Below are positions 1 to 8,163 of a stretch of 64,000 nucleotides of DNA, in pieces. The translations under genes were made by a program, and so were the position numbers. The first letter of the stretch is position 1; the number at the start of each line of letters is the position of its first letter. Origin of the DNA: BCD1 sp965230565 (GTDB lineage: Bacteria; Bacteroidota; Bacteroidia; Chitinophagales; Saprospiraceae). A model generated the notes under the pieces. The model saw nothing but the letters and a program-made list of their open reading frames with translations. It was not told where the DNA came from and did no database searches. The stretch lies in NCBI GenBank assembly GCA_965230565.1, contig CBDDLH010000016.1, positions 2,294,001-2,358,000 of the forward strand. The letters run 5' to 3'.

Positions 1-2
1 AA

Positions 3-95
3 AAAGTATTGACTATCAAGGGTAAAGTTGAAAAGAAAGCTGCGGAACCAGCTGGTGTCCCTTCCAATAACAGCGGTCTTTTTAACAATAACTAA
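3..95 (+). CDS. C-terminal end of a DUF1573-like protein (partial)
   Basis: Only the last 30 codons are in the window. They read KVLTIKGKVEKKAAEPAG and finish with an Asn-rich tail before a TAA stop. A closing strand of the form VLxIKGxV followed by a short low-complexity tail is typical of Bacteroidota DUF1573 proteins, which are secreted Ig-like domains of unknown function. The N-terminus lies outside the window, so signal peptide and domain number cannot be seen. A strong terminator follows about 50 bp downstream. Assignment rests on a short stretch and is tentative. Confidence 0.5.
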   Translation, partial: KVLTIKGKVEKKAAEPAGVPSNNSGLFNNN

Positions 96-142
96 GAAAT
101 TTAATCGGAGAGCAATTTTTTCATGATATCCTCCGAAAACCT

Positions 143-179
143 AAATCCCTTTGGAGCACTGCTGCAAAGGGATTTTTTT
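143..179 (+). terminator. Rho-independent terminator
   Basis: An 11-bp perfect inverted repeat (AAATCCCTTTG at 143-153, CAAAGGGATTT at 165-175) has an 11-nt loop and runs into a T tract. It closes the gene ending at 95. A second, imperfect hairpin around 227-252 lies before the next gene. Confidence 0.85.
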
Positions 180-328
180 ATAAAATAGAAGGATAAAAAG
201 GAATAGAACCTGCTAAAAAAAGAAAAGACCCTTGCCGGTAAGCAAAGGTCTCTAACCCAAACAAATAAACACAAAAACTACTTTAAGATACACAAAACTA
301 AATCATTTTCCACTAACAGGCAATTATT

Positions 329-881
329 TTGACCATTTTTCCAAAGCTTAACATTGTAGTAACCGGACCTGAATCCTCCGGAAAAACATGGCTGGCCAAA
401 GCACTTTCGGCACACTATAAGACTATTTGGACACCTGAATTTGCACGTTCCTACCTGCAAAAAATGAATCGTGCCTACGTAGAAGAGGACCTCCTCGTCA
501 TTGCCCAAAACCAACTGGATCAACAAAAAAAGAACCTCCAGCTAGTCGACCGCCTACTATTTTCCGATACCGGCCTACTGGTAATGAAAATCTGGTCAGA
601 GTACAAATATGGTCGTACCAATCCTATGGATCGACCAGGAACTCATGAGAAATGGTCATTTTGACTTATTCCTTTTATGTTATCCTGACCTGCCATGGGA
701 ATTCGATCCGCTGCGAGAAAATCCGGACAACCGGGAGGATTTATTCATTCTCTATAAAAAGACGTTAGATTCATTGAACTTACCCTACTCGCTTATCAAT
801 GGACAAGGAGACCAACGTTTGAAAAAAGCCATTAAGGCAGTCGATCAGCTTCTGATAGATGCAGGAAAGGATTTTCCGTGA
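329..881 (+). pseudogene. NadR-like P-loop ATPase/kinase, split by a one-base frameshift
   Basis: The protein opens with a Walker A loop (GPESSGKTWLAKAL, about residues 13-26) and continues with EFARSYL and SDTGLLVMKIWSEYKYGR. These are hallmarks of the NadR C-terminal AAA/ribosylnicotinamide kinase-like family. The first frame ends at 664. The rest of the family sequence (HFDLFLLCYPDLPWEFDPLRENP) continues in another frame to 881. Removing the A at 626 restores TNP-WIDQEL and a single protein of about 183 residues, the expected size. The start is TTG at 329, because an in-frame stop lies at 314-316 and no ATG is available; AGG at 318-320 could serve as ribosome-binding site. Either a sequencing indel or a recent mutation. 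Known relatives phosphorylate nicotinamide riboside or related substrates; the substrate here is not proven. Confidence 0.8.
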
Positions 882-949
882 GATTTTTATAATGAAAAAA
901 ATAAAGCCGATTTTTCCCTTTTTGTCCAGCATTGAATACCTTTGCTTTG

Positions 950-1167
950 CTTTCACAACAAATCTGAAACAGATTATACCACCAGTTGTACGGACTCCCT
1001 AAAGAATAAGGCAATAATACTATAGAAACAAAGTAATCGTGGCAAAACTCAAAGACACAGTTTTTTGCCAGTATAATCGTTTGCTCTGCTAAGAATTATT
1101 GTCCCCAACACACGCAATCCAATCGTGTGTCTTTCACCCTTCCGCGTTTGGCGGAAGGGTTTTTTTA
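950..1167 (+). ncRNA. Candidate structured small RNA ending at a terminator
   Basis: This gene-free stretch carries four consecutive hairpins on the plus strand: AATCTG/CAGATT at 961-975, GGCAAAACT (1041-1049) with a bulged partner at 1059-1069, ACACACG/CGTGTGT at 1108-1130, and the 10-bp terminator at 1136-1160 followed by T8. A TAnnTTTG box (TACCTTTG, 937-944) sits just upstream, which would give a transcript of roughly 210-220 nt. I do not recognise an RNA family, and 6S-like RNA is only a size-based thought. It could also be a leader of the downstream crotonase gene that terminates early. Confidence 0.4.
1136..1167 (+). terminator. Rho-independent terminator
   Basis: A perfect 10-bp stem (ACCCTTCCGC at 1136-1145, GCGGAAGGGT at 1151-1160) with a 5-nt loop is followed by eight T. 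No protein gene ends just upstream; the NadR-like frame stops 255 bp earlier. That is one reason to suspect a non-coding transcript here. Confidence 0.9.
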
Positions 1168-1204
1168 TTCCCTATTTCAGACCTAAAATACGGGTGGAAA
1201 GCAC

Positions 1205-1212
1205 TATTTTTG
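1205..1212 (+). promoter_or_regulatory. Putative -7 box for the crotonase gene
   Basis: TATTTTTG matches the Bacteroidota housekeeping -7 consensus TAnnTTTG. It lies 73 bp before the ATG and downstream of the terminator. No good TTTG -33 element is seen at the usual spacing, so this is a partial match. Confidence 0.4.
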
Positions 1213-1231
1213 TAGCTTAAAATTTATAATA

Positions 1232-1280
1232 AACCAAGTTACTATCAACTGGAAACCAGCAACCAGTAACTAGCAACCAA
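1232..1280 (+). repeat. Degenerate CCAGYAA heptamer repeat
   Basis: The leader of the crotonase gene is built from near-heptameric copies of aaCCAGCAACCAGTAACTAGCA type. The same motif, in either orientation, recurs at 2072-2160, 5335-5582 and 11299-11340, always between genes. Confidence 0.7.
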
Positions 1281-1285
1281 ATATT

Positions 1286-2071
1286 ATGACCTACCAGAAT
1301 TTGATCCTAACCGAAGAAGACGGGATTTTGCTCGTCACCATAAACAGAGAAAAAGCACTGAATGCCCTCAATGGGCAAACCATGCGGGAACTGAACCATC
1401 TTTTTGCTGAAGATGCCCCGAAAAGAGACCATATTTCAGGAGTGATCATCACCGGAGCCGGAGAAAAATCATTCGTTGCCGGAGCCGACATAAAAGAGTT
1501 CCTTAATCTTGATTCAAAAGGAGGAGGAGCTGAAATGGCTCAGTACGGGCATGACACGTTTTTCCTCATCGAACGTTTCCACAAACCCGTAATTGCTGCT
1601 GTCAATGGATTTGCCCTCGGTGGAGGATGTGAACTGGCCATGGCCTGTCACCTCCGGATAGCCGGCGAAAAAGCCCGCTTTTCACAACCGGAAGTCAATC
1701 TCGGAATCATTCCGGGATATGGAGGCACCCAACGCCTCATCCAATGCATCGGTAAAACCAAAGCCATGGAATTGCTGATGACAGGTGATATGATCGGTGC
1801 TGAAGAAGCACACAGCCTGGGATTGGTTAATCATGTAGTACCTGCAGGTGAAGAAGTGGCTAAAAGTAAGGAGATTCTACAGAAGATCGCTTCCAAAGGC
1901 CCTATCGCCATTGCCAAAGTCATCGAAACGGTCAATGCCTATGCACAACACGACGTGGATGGATTCGCTAAAGAAGTAGAAGCATTCGGAGAAGTAACCA
2001 ACACGGAGGATTTTGTGGAAGGAGCAACGGCTTTCATCGAGAAGAGAAAAGCTGATTTTAAGCATAGGTAA
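1286..2071 (+). CDS. Enoyl-CoA hydratase/isomerase (crotonase family)
   Basis: A full-length crotonase of 261 residues. The oxyanion-hole segment AGADIKEF is at 65-72, and the acyl-CoA pocket GFALGGGCELAMACH is at about 108-122 with catalytic Glu116. QPEVNLGIIPGYGGTQRL at 134-151 supplies Glu136. The two glutamates are 20 residues apart, as in classical enoyl-CoA hydratases (Glu144/Glu164 in the rat mitochondrial enzyme), so hydration of trans-2-enoyl-CoA in fatty-acid or butanoyl-CoA metabolism is the likely reaction. It is cytoplasmic, with no signal peptide. It stands alone, convergent with the ankyrin gene, with a large inverted repeat between their stops. The sequence alone does not separate short-chain (crotonase) from broad-range substrate use. 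Confidence 0.93.
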   Translation: MTYQNLILTEEDGILLVTINREKALNALNGQTMRELNHLFAEDAPKRDHISGVIITGAGEKSFVAGADIKEFLNLDSKGGGAEMAQYGHDTFFLIERFHKPVIAAVNGFALGGGCELAMACHLRIAGEKARFSQPEVNLGIIPGYGGTQRLIQCIGKTKAMELLMTGDMIGAEEAHSLGLVNHVVPAGEEVAKSKEILQKIASKGPIAIAKVIETVNAYAQHDVDGFAKEVEAFGEVTNTEDFVEGATAFIEKRKADFKHR

Positions 2072-2091
2072 TGTTGCTAGTTACTGGTTTC

Positions 2092-2153
2092 TGGTTACAA
2101 GTTACTGGTTACTGGTTTATATTGTTGAACCAGTAACCAGAAACTTGTAACCA
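2092..2153. terminator. Long heptamer-built inverted repeat between convergent genes
   Basis: Arms of 26 bp (2092-2117 and 2128-2153) pair with one mismatch around a 10-nt loop. Both arms consist of TGGTTAC/GTAACCA-type units. The position between the stops of the crotonase (2071) and the ankyrin gene (2164) suggests a bidirectional transcript end made from a repetitive element. There is no clear U tract, so termination is inferred. Confidence 0.55.
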
Positions 2154-2163
2154 ACAACCAAAA

Positions 2164-3330
2164 TTAATTACTCAACCCTTCCTCTTCGATCACCTCTATG
2201 ATTGAGTCCTGAATAGCCTCATCTGTCAGAATATATTGGAAATTCCCATAATCATTGGCGGCGATGCCTTCAAAATTACGTTGATCCGGGTTTGCGCCCT
2301 GCTCTACCAGTAATTTTGCGAGTTTTTCATTGCCGTTTTGTGCAGCCGCCATGATCGGGGTAGTACCCATGATATTTGGATGATCCGGATTGGCGCCTCT
2401 TTCCAGCAGCAATAGAGCAATGGCATCATACCCTTTTTCAACTGCAACATTCAATCCGGAATTTTCCATAAAATCAACCTGGTTAGGATCGGCACCGTGA
2501 TCCAGTAGCAGACGGACCATATTTTCATTGCCCTGGCTTGCAGCCAGATTGAGTAGGGGTTCTCCCACGGGAGTGTGCCAATTGGCATCTTTACCCGGAC
2601 GGTTGCTCTTATACAATAATACACCTGACATCACTGTGTAACCATTATGAATGGCCAGATAAAGCGGCGTTTCTCCATTATCATTAGGTTGGCTGGTTTG
2701 AGCATTATTCCTGATCAGCAAAGCAACTGCCTTAATTTGATTCAATTCTGCAGCTCTGGCCATGGGGGTAACGCCATTGGATTTGCGGTTGGGATCTGCT
2801 CCCCGGTCGATCATGTTCTGGATTAGAGCGAGATTACCAAGGTCTATGGCCAGGAAAAGGGGGGCTTCTCCATGTTCATTTTTCAGGGAAGGCTTTGCTC
2901 TGGTCAACAGCACTTCCGCTATGGCCACATTGCCCATTTTAAGGGCAAGGGTCAAAGGTGTTTCACCGTCATCATTTTTATAATTGGACACAGCGTTTTT
3001 AACCAATAAGGCAACCATTTCTTCATCTTCATTTAGCACAGCCTGGGTGAGAATGGTTTCCCCCGATTCATTTTTCAAATAATACACGGAAGAGTTCAAA
3101 AGCTCTTCTACTTCTTCGGTATTGCCTTCATTGACCTTATCAAAAATCAGTTTAGTCTTTTCTTCAAGAGAAAGTTTTGACAAGTCGGTATTGAGTTCTT
3201 CGGATGGTTCAGGAGTTGTGGTTACAGTCTGATTTGTCGATTCTGCATCAGTTGTGGCTACCTCTTGGGCAAGGAGTGTTCCAAAAGGCAAAACAGTCAT
3301 GGCTATCAAAGCAAAAAGGGCATTTTTCAT
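2164..3330 (-). CDS. Secreted ankyrin-repeat protein
   Basis: A protein of 388 residues with a cleavable signal peptide (MKNALFALIAMTVLPFGTLLAQ, cleavage likely after LAQ). An acidic/Thr-rich linker follows, then a tandem of about 33-residue ankyrin repeats from about residue 60 to 365. Typical repeat cores seen are NDDGETPLTLALKMGN, NGVTPMARAAELNQ, GNENMVRLLLDHGADPN and GTTPIMAAAQNGNEKLAKLL. Ankyrin stacks bind proteins; being exported, this one probably acts in the periplasm or at the outer membrane. No catalytic domain is present. The C-terminus (IQDSIIEVIEEEGLSN) is a short acidic tail. Function is otherwise unknown. Confidence 0.9.
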   Translation of the reverse strand: MKNALFALIAMTVLPFGTLLAQEVATTDAESTNQTVTTTPEPSEELNTDLSKLSLEEKTKLIFDKVNEGNTEEVEELLNSSVYYLKNESGETILTQAVLNEDEEMVALLVKNAVSNYKNDDGETPLTLALKMGNVAIAEVLLTRAKPSLKNEHGEAPLFLAIDLGNLALIQNMIDRGADPNRKSNGVTPMARAAELNQIKAVALLIRNNAQTSQPNDNGETPLYLAIHNGYTVMSGVLLYKSNRPGKDANWHTPVGEPLLNLAASQGNENMVRLLLDHGADPNQVDFMENSGLNVAVEKGYDAIALLLLERGANPDHPNIMGTTPIMAAAQNGNEKLAKLLVEQGANPDQRNFEGIAANDYGNFQYILTDEAIQDSIIEVIEEEGLSN

Positions 3331-3401
3331 AATGTGCGATTTTTGTTAAAAAGGTGTAACCATGATTCATAAACTGTATTGTTTAAATTTGAAAAGTGAA
3401 C

Positions 3402-3611
3402 GTAACTATTCAGCATGCCTCTAAAATTAGGCTGAGGCTGAGGCTGAGGCTGAGGAAAGCATATTGTTTAATAAATATTTCTTCACTAAACCTCAAAAAA
3501 CGAATAAACATTTGGAAACAGATAAATAAAAACCTTAGCCTTAGCCTTCTCCTTAGCCCTGTCTGCTCGGCGCAGCCAGGCAGGCTATATTCAGCTATGC
3601 TGAATAGTTAC
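3402..3611. repeat. Inverted-repeat-bounded intergenic element with GCTGAG hexamers
   Basis: A perfect 15-bp inverted repeat (GTAACTATTCAGCAT at 3402-3416, ATGCTGAATAGTTAC at 3597-3611) bounds about 210 bp. Just inside the left end are four GCTGAG units (3431-3454). The right half carries degenerate complementary CCTTAG units (3533-3560). The whole could fold on itself. It sits in the 530-bp space between divergent genes, which otherwise shows only A+T-rich promoter-like sequence. Nothing inside looks coding. It resembles a miniature mobile or palindromic element. Confidence 0.6.
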
Positions 3612-3862
3612 AAATAAACCATAAAAGACACTTCATTGCAGTAATAACCGTTCTGAAAGAAACCAAAAGAAAGAGAAAATTTACATTAAGAGAAATAACC
3701 GGTCAGGTATGGGATTTTTTCATTTTGCCGGCATGGTGTATTAAATGAAAATGAAGGTGGTTTTATTTTACGAAATCGAAAAAAATTTCATTTTTTGTAA
3801 AAATATGCCGACTTTTCCTTAACATTGATTGAATAATTAACAATCTCTAAAAGCTTTTTAAG

Positions 3863-4449
3863 ATGGCTATGTCAAAACTCGATTTTATCACAATTTTAAT
3901 TGTCGCCATTTGTGTTGGAGCGCTTGGGTTCCTGGTGTACAAAACTGTTAAATTGATGAATCCTGATGAGGCTACTCCCGAGGTAATTGAAAACACAGAA
4001 CCTGCGTATGATCCTGCAGATGAATATGCGCTCGATGACGAAGGTGATGTCATTACCGATGATACCCCTGCTTCAGATGAAAGCACTGATAACAGTAACA
4101 CTCCTGCTTCAGAGGAAGATTATCCAATCGCTGATGATGGAGCTGACCTGGACGAAGCACAGACTCCGATCCTGTTGAAGAACCTGAATCGACACCCAAA
4201 ACTTATGACAGTGGATCATCCTCCGGGTCATATATGGTATTGGCCGGTTCTTACAAACAGAAGGTCAATGCTACCAATCAAGTCAACAAATTGAAAAAAC
4301 TGGGGTACGATGATGCGTCCGTGGAAATTTTTAACAGCGGAGCACTGGCTGTTGCCCTCGTAGACCGGTTTGACTCCTACAGCGAAGCTAACGCACTTAA
4401 AAAAGAGCTTGAATCCAAAGGATTTGATGTTTTTATCAAGAAAAAATAA
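3863..4449 (+). pseudogene. SPOR-domain membrane protein, interrupted by a one-base deletion
   Basis: The first frame gives a short cytoplasmic start, one transmembrane helix (about residues 9-29) and a long acidic Asp/Glu/Thr linker. It then turns into nonsense after DEAQTP. From about 4168 a different frame reads a Pro/Ser-rich linker and a full SPOR domain (MVLAGSYKQKVNATNQVNKL to FIKKK). Adding one base near 4165-4168 joins both into about 195 residues, the normal design of single-span SPOR proteins. These bind denuded peptidoglycan at division sites. Twelve bases separate it from the PASTA gene, so the two probably form an operon with a cell-wall role. The frameshift may be a sequencing error, since both halves are intact. 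Confidence 0.8.
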
Positions 4450-4460
4450 TGTAAAAGTAT

Positions 4461-5333
4461 ATGGAATTTACTGTTGAGCCCAATGGTGATCAACCAACCC
4501 CAAAACCGACAAATGAACCCACCCTGAAAGACAAAATTACGGCTCTTGCGAAAAAAGTGTGGTTGTTCCTGAAGTCTCCTGTTTTTCTTAAAAACATCGG
4601 CCTGATGCTGGTGGTTCTGCTAATCGGTTTTTGGCTGTTAAATGTGATCCTGCGAGGTTATACCAATCACAACGAATCCATGCAGGTAGACAACTATGTG
4701 GGCATGGACCTGGAGGATGCGAAAAGAAAGATCCGTAAAAAAGATTTCGAAATAGAAGTAAAGGAAATTTTCGGTCAACCTGCGGACGAAGTGACCATGC
4801 AATACCCGGATCCATTATCAAGGGTTAAAGAGGGCAGAACGATCTATCTGACGGTAAAAAATGGGAAAAGAGAGAAAACTTTGATTCCCGATTTTTCTAT
4901 CGATGACAATTTCGAGAATTACAAGAAAAGTCTCACAGCAAGAGGATTAAATTATATTGAAATAAAAGAGTTTAGCGCAAAGTTATCCGAGAACACAGTG
5001 CTCTATGTCAGTTACAAAGGTGAAAAACTGAGTGGACTCACTTTAAGAAGAGGGCAGGAAGCTTCCAAAGGAGATACGGTAACCTGCTACGTTACCACCA
5101 GGTACTCTCCAACCATTTCCATTCCCAAACTGGTGTGCCAGGATTACAATGCAGCCGTTCTTTTGCTGAACAGTTATGAATTGGTGGTAGGCCGGATCTA
5201 CGGTAATGTTGCGGATCGCAACAGTGCCTATGTTTGGAAACAAAGTCCAGCCTTTCAGCCGGGCCAACAGATCAAAAAAGGCAGCCAGATTGATATTTAT
5301 CTGATGGATTCCTATCCGGATGGATGTAATTGA
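4461..5333 (+). CDS. PASTA-domain membrane protein
   Basis: 290 residues: a cytoplasmic Pro/Thr-rich N-terminus (1-40), a single TM helix (about 45-64), then three extracytoplasmic PASTA repeats (about 75-142, 143-214, 215-285). The PASTA pattern is visible as VDNYVGMDLEDAKRKI with YPDPLSRVKEGRTIYLTV, and IPKLVCQDYNAAVLLLNSYEL with SPAFQPGQQIKKGSQIDIYL. There is no kinase domain, unlike the PASTA kinases of Gram-positives. Such kinase-free PASTA proteins are common in Bacteroidota and are thought to bind peptidoglycan or muropeptides. Two Cys residues sit in the last repeat and near the C-terminus. It follows the SPOR gene by 11 bp; co-transcription and a shared envelope role are likely. Confidence 0.88.
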   Translation: MEFTVEPNGDQPTPKPTNEPTLKDKITALAKKVWLFLKSPVFLKNIGLMLVVLLIGFWLLNVILRGYTNHNESMQVDNYVGMDLEDAKRKIRKKDFEIEVKEIFGQPADEVTMQYPDPLSRVKEGRTIYLTVKNGKREKTLIPDFSIDDNFENYKKSLTARGLNYIEIKEFSAKLSENTVLYVSYKGEKLSGLTLRRGQEASKGDTVTCYVTTRYSPTISIPKLVCQDYNAAVLLLNSYELVVGRIYGNVADRNSAYVWKQSPAFQPGQQIKKGSQIDIYLMDSYPDGCN

Positions 5334-5334
5334 T

Positions 5335-5582
5335 GCTGGAGTCTGGTTGCTGGTTGCTGGTTGCTGGGTTTAGGATATAACAAAGCCCCGGGGTGATGCA
5401 ATTCCCGGGGCTTTGTTATTATGGCGTAATCAAATTTCTTCTCTTTAATTTTGGTGCTGGTTGCAGGTTAATTTGCCGTATTGATGATTATTCATCAGTA
5501 CTTCACCAGTTTACCCTTTTGGTTTTGTGATTTCGCTTGTCCTGTTTAAACTAATAACTCAGAAACCAGCAACTAGTAACTT
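5335..5582. repeat. CTGGTTG heptamer repeats at both ends of a convergent gap
   Basis: Three exact CTGGTTG heptamers plus a variant lie at 5343-5370 directly after the PASTA stop. Single degenerate copies occur near 5455-5475, and the opposite orientation (AACCAGCAACTAGTAACT) appears at about 5562-5580 beside the receptor stop. The unit belongs to the CCAGYAA family seen elsewhere in the first 11.4 kb. Confidence 0.65.
5379..5417. terminator. GC-rich hairpin between convergent genes
   Basis: A 14-bp perfect stem (5379-5392 with 5404-5417, core CAAAGCCCCGGG) and an 11-nt loop. It is followed by only a weak T-rich stretch on the plus strand. It is placed to end transcription of the SPOR/PASTA operon and possibly also of the receptor gene from the other side. 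Confidence 0.75.
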
Positions 5583-5585
5583 GAA

Positions 5586-7964
5586 TTATTTAAGGAAATT
5601 CCCAAATTTCAACCCAAAATATACAGTTCTTGGAGCCATTGGCCCATAAATATATGCAGGGTCGCGGTCAATGCCTGAGTCGAAATCATTCTGGTAGGAA
5701 TTGAAAATATTCTTAATACCTCCGGAAAATTCAACTGTAGTACCTTTTAGCTTTACCTGATAACTTAATTTGGCACCCAGGTCAAAAAACTGGTCTGATT
5801 CTCGTAATTCTCCATCAGGATTTTCGGTGCCGAAATAAGGTACTAGCATACTTCCTGTATAATTTCCCGTAGTTGAAAAACACAGGTTTTTAAAGAAGTC
5901 CCAATCAATTACAAAGAAGCCATACTGGTTAGGAGTCCGGAAAAATCTCTTTTCATTAAAATCCTCTTCCGCTTCTTCAAATTCGCTTGTCTGAATAGTA
6001 AACCCTGAAGTGAATTCGAAATTTTTAAGCGGCTTTAATTTCAGTTCCATATTTAACCCCTGAACTACTGCTCCACTTGAATTCACTCTTGTATAGATCA
6101 CTGTACCATTGTCATCAGGCTCACCGAATTCATTAGCGAATGCATCAATCAGTCTGGTATGAAAACCTTCCACCAAAATTCCGGTATAAACAGTTCCAAC
6201 GAGTCTGTTAAAATCAAGTGACGCCATAAAACTGTGGCTGGTTTCCTGTTTCAGGTCAGGATCGTTTTGATGAAGCACTTGTCTGGAACCAGATGTTTCG
6301 ATATGCAAATCTTCATCAAAAATTTGTGGAGCGCGATATCCATTAGAATAGGTCACCCTGGCTTGTATGCCATCTGTAACTTCATACATTAAACTTGCCC
6401 TCGGGCTAAAAACATTACCAGTCTTTATTTCGCCTTCGTGGGTCAAATCTTCAATCTGGTAATGGTCAAATCTACCCCCTACAGAAGCTTTAAACTTATT
6501 GAATGTAACATCATATTGGGCAAAAAGCCCTGTGGTTGTAGAAACCTGATTGGAAACAGTAGTATGAGGGTTATTTCCGATAATAATCGTCTCCCCTTCA
6601 TCATCTGTACCAAATATGGGATCACCTAACTTTTTATCCTCGAGCGCTCCTCTGGTATTTTCAATACCGGCAATCAATGATGATTCCCCTAAATACATTT
6701 TGTATTGCAATCCTAAATTATAGGTATTATCCCTGGTGTTACCATAATCTGAAATTGAAAAACCTGCGCCATAGTAGGAGTCTCTGTTGACAAACTGACC
6801 TGAAGCATATGCAGACAACTTATCGTAATCTCTGAAAAAACGCTCAAAAGTCAAGGCAGCCACTTTCAGATCATGCGTTAATACTTCCCCAATCTCTCTT
6901 TGATGAACGGGGTAGCTCTGCAGATTACCTCCATCGCGTTGTTCTTTGATGGCAAAAAAGTCGATGGTCAGTTTATCTCTGTTTCCAAAACGATAGAAAG
7001 TGTTGGCTCCGAAAGTGAGGCTCTCCAGAGGAGCTATTTCGGAAAACGTGTCACCATCAGCATCGAAATCGCCCCTGTTCCGGGTAAAACCATATAAGGA
7101 TGCTCCGGATTTAAGATTATTTGAAACAATGGAAGTATTGAAATTAACAGAATAGTCTGGTGCTACTCCACCTGACCCATCCAAACCAATACCGGTAAGT
7201 GCATAATTAGTCCCGGCCTCATAAGCATTGACTTGGGGATCCTTTAATATAATATTGATGGTTCCTGCAATGGCATTTCCCCCATACAGTGCAGAGCCTC
7301 CACCGCGAACGACTTCTACCCGTTCAATCATATTCGCCGGAATCAGCTCCAATCCATAAACTCCAGCCAGCCCGCTGAATATAGGACGGCTATTGATGAG
7401 AATCTGGGAATAGGGACCTTCCATACCGTTCATCCGAACCTGAGAGAAACCGCAATTCTGGCAGTTATTCTCAATTCGGAGCCCCGGAGAAAAGTTTAAC
7501 CCTTCTCCCAAAGTTACTGATTGAGAAGAGCTAAAAAGTTCTTGTGAAATGGTATTGACCATAACCGGAGCTTCTGTACGTTTTAGTTCAGCACGGTCGG
7601 CGGAAACAACAACCTCTTCAAGCCCCAATGCATCCTTATCCAATTCAAAATTAACTTCTCTTGTTTCTCCTTTTTTCACAGTTACTTCCAATTCCAATGG
7701 CTTATACCCCAAATAGTCCGCAATAATCGTATGAGAACCTTCCGGCAGATCGATCAATTGATAATGTCCGGTTGCATCAGTTGTAGTACCCATGGTTGTA
7801 CCTTTAACTTGTATGGTAGCAAAGGATAAATGGTCATCACAGCCTAAACACACCACATGGCCAAAAACATTGGCATCAGTATTTGTAATCTGGGCGTGAA
7901 TGGCTTGCGAAAAGAACAGTAATAGTCCTGTTGTCAATAGAATGTTTATAAAGTAATTTTTCAT
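5586..7964 (-). CDS. TonB-dependent outer-membrane receptor
   Basis: 792 residues. A signal peptide ends at IHAQ (about 25). A carboxypeptidase-regulatory-like beta-sandwich with its own Cys pair (CLGC) covers about 33-115. The plug (about 125-240) contains ERVEVVRGGGSALYGGNAIAGTINII, and a 22-strand-type barrel ends in YFGLKFGNFLK. The plug has a Cys pair (NNCQNCGFSQVRMNGMEGPY) found in a subgroup of receptors annotated as ferric-siderophore, heme or metal importers. The substrate cannot be fixed from sequence. It is monocistronic, preceded by a TATTTTTG promoter box overlapped upstream by a palindrome, which suggests repression, possibly by a metal regulator. Confidence 0.92.
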   Translation of the reverse strand: MKNYFINILLTTGLLLFFSQAIHAQITNTDANVFGHVVCLGCDDHLSFATIQVKGTTMGTTTDATGHYQLIDLPEGSHTIIADYLGYKPLELEVTVKKGETREVNFELDKDALGLEEVVVSADRAELKRTEAPVMVNTISQELFSSSQSVTLGEGLNFSPGLRIENNCQNCGFSQVRMNGMEGPYSQILINSRPIFSGLAGVYGLELIPANMIERVEVVRGGGSALYGGNAIAGTINIILKDPQVNAYEAGTNYALTGIGLDGSGGVAPDYSVNFNTSIVSNNLKSGASLYGFTRNRGDFDADGDTFSEIAPLESLTFGANTFYRFGNRDKLTIDFFAIKEQRDGGNLQSYPVHQREIGEVLTHDLKVAALTFERFFRDYDKLSAYASGQFVNRDSYYGAGFSISDYGNTRDNTYNLGLQYKMYLGESSLIAGIENTRGALEDKKLGDPIFGTDDEGETIIIGNNPHTTVSNQVSTTTGLFAQYDVTFNKFKASVGGRFDHYQIEDLTHEGEIKTGNVFSPRASLMYEVTDGIQARVTYSNGYRAPQIFDEDLHIETSGSRQVLHQNDPDLKQETSHSFMASLDFNRLVGTVYTGILVEGFHTRLIDAFANEFGEPDDNGTVIYTRVNSSGAVVQGLNMELKLKPLKNFEFTSGFTIQTSEFEEAEEDFNEKRFFRTPNQYGFFVIDWDFFKNLCFSTTGNYTGSMLVPYFGTENPDGELRESDQFFDLGAKLSYQVKLKGTTVEFSGGIKNIFNSYQNDFDSGIDRDPAYIYGPMAPRTVYFGLKFGNFLK

Positions 7965-7988
7965 TTTGTATTGATTTATTTACCAACA

Positions 7989-8020
7989 CAAAAATACCAC
8001 CTTATCTAGATTAAGTCTAA
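7989..8020 (-). promoter_or_regulatory. Promoter -7 box with adjacent palindrome for the TonB receptor
   Basis: On the minus strand TATTTTTG (7989-7996) matches TAnnTTTG, 25 bp before the ATG. Ten bases further upstream lies TTAGACTTAATCTAG (8006-8020), an imperfect palindrome TTAGA-N5-TCTAG where a -33 element would be. The architecture fits an operator for a DtxR/Fur-type metal regulator; regulator identity is inference. Confidence 0.4.
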
Positions 8021-8058
8021 TTAAGCATTAGTGGTTTTTTCAGTATTCTTACTACCTA

Positions 8059-8086
8059 TTTTTAGGTACTGATAAGTACCTAAAAA
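8059..8086. promoter_or_regulatory. 12-bp perfect palindrome upstream of the receptor gene
   Basis: TTTTTAGGTACT (8059-8070) and its exact complement (8075-8086) flank GATA. The A/T ends pair with each other, so no free U tract follows on either strand, which argues against an intrinsic terminator. It lies between the barrel gene stop (8164) and the receptor start and may be a second regulator site. Confidence 0.4.
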
Positions 8087-8163
8087 ACCTAAAAGTCAAA
8101 TACAAACACCTGAAAGTCAAAGACTTTGAGCAAAATGAATGGAAAAGCAAAAATTTTAGAAAA

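Noticed and set aside
3396..3617. 73-residue ORF over the inverted-repeat element
   Set aside because: It translates the GCTGAG/CCTTAG hexamers as RLRLRLR and LSLSLLL; it is a shadow of the repeat.
8059..8086. Intrinsic terminator of the barrel gene
   Set aside because: The hairpin's T and A runs pair with each other, leaving no U tract after the stem on either strand.
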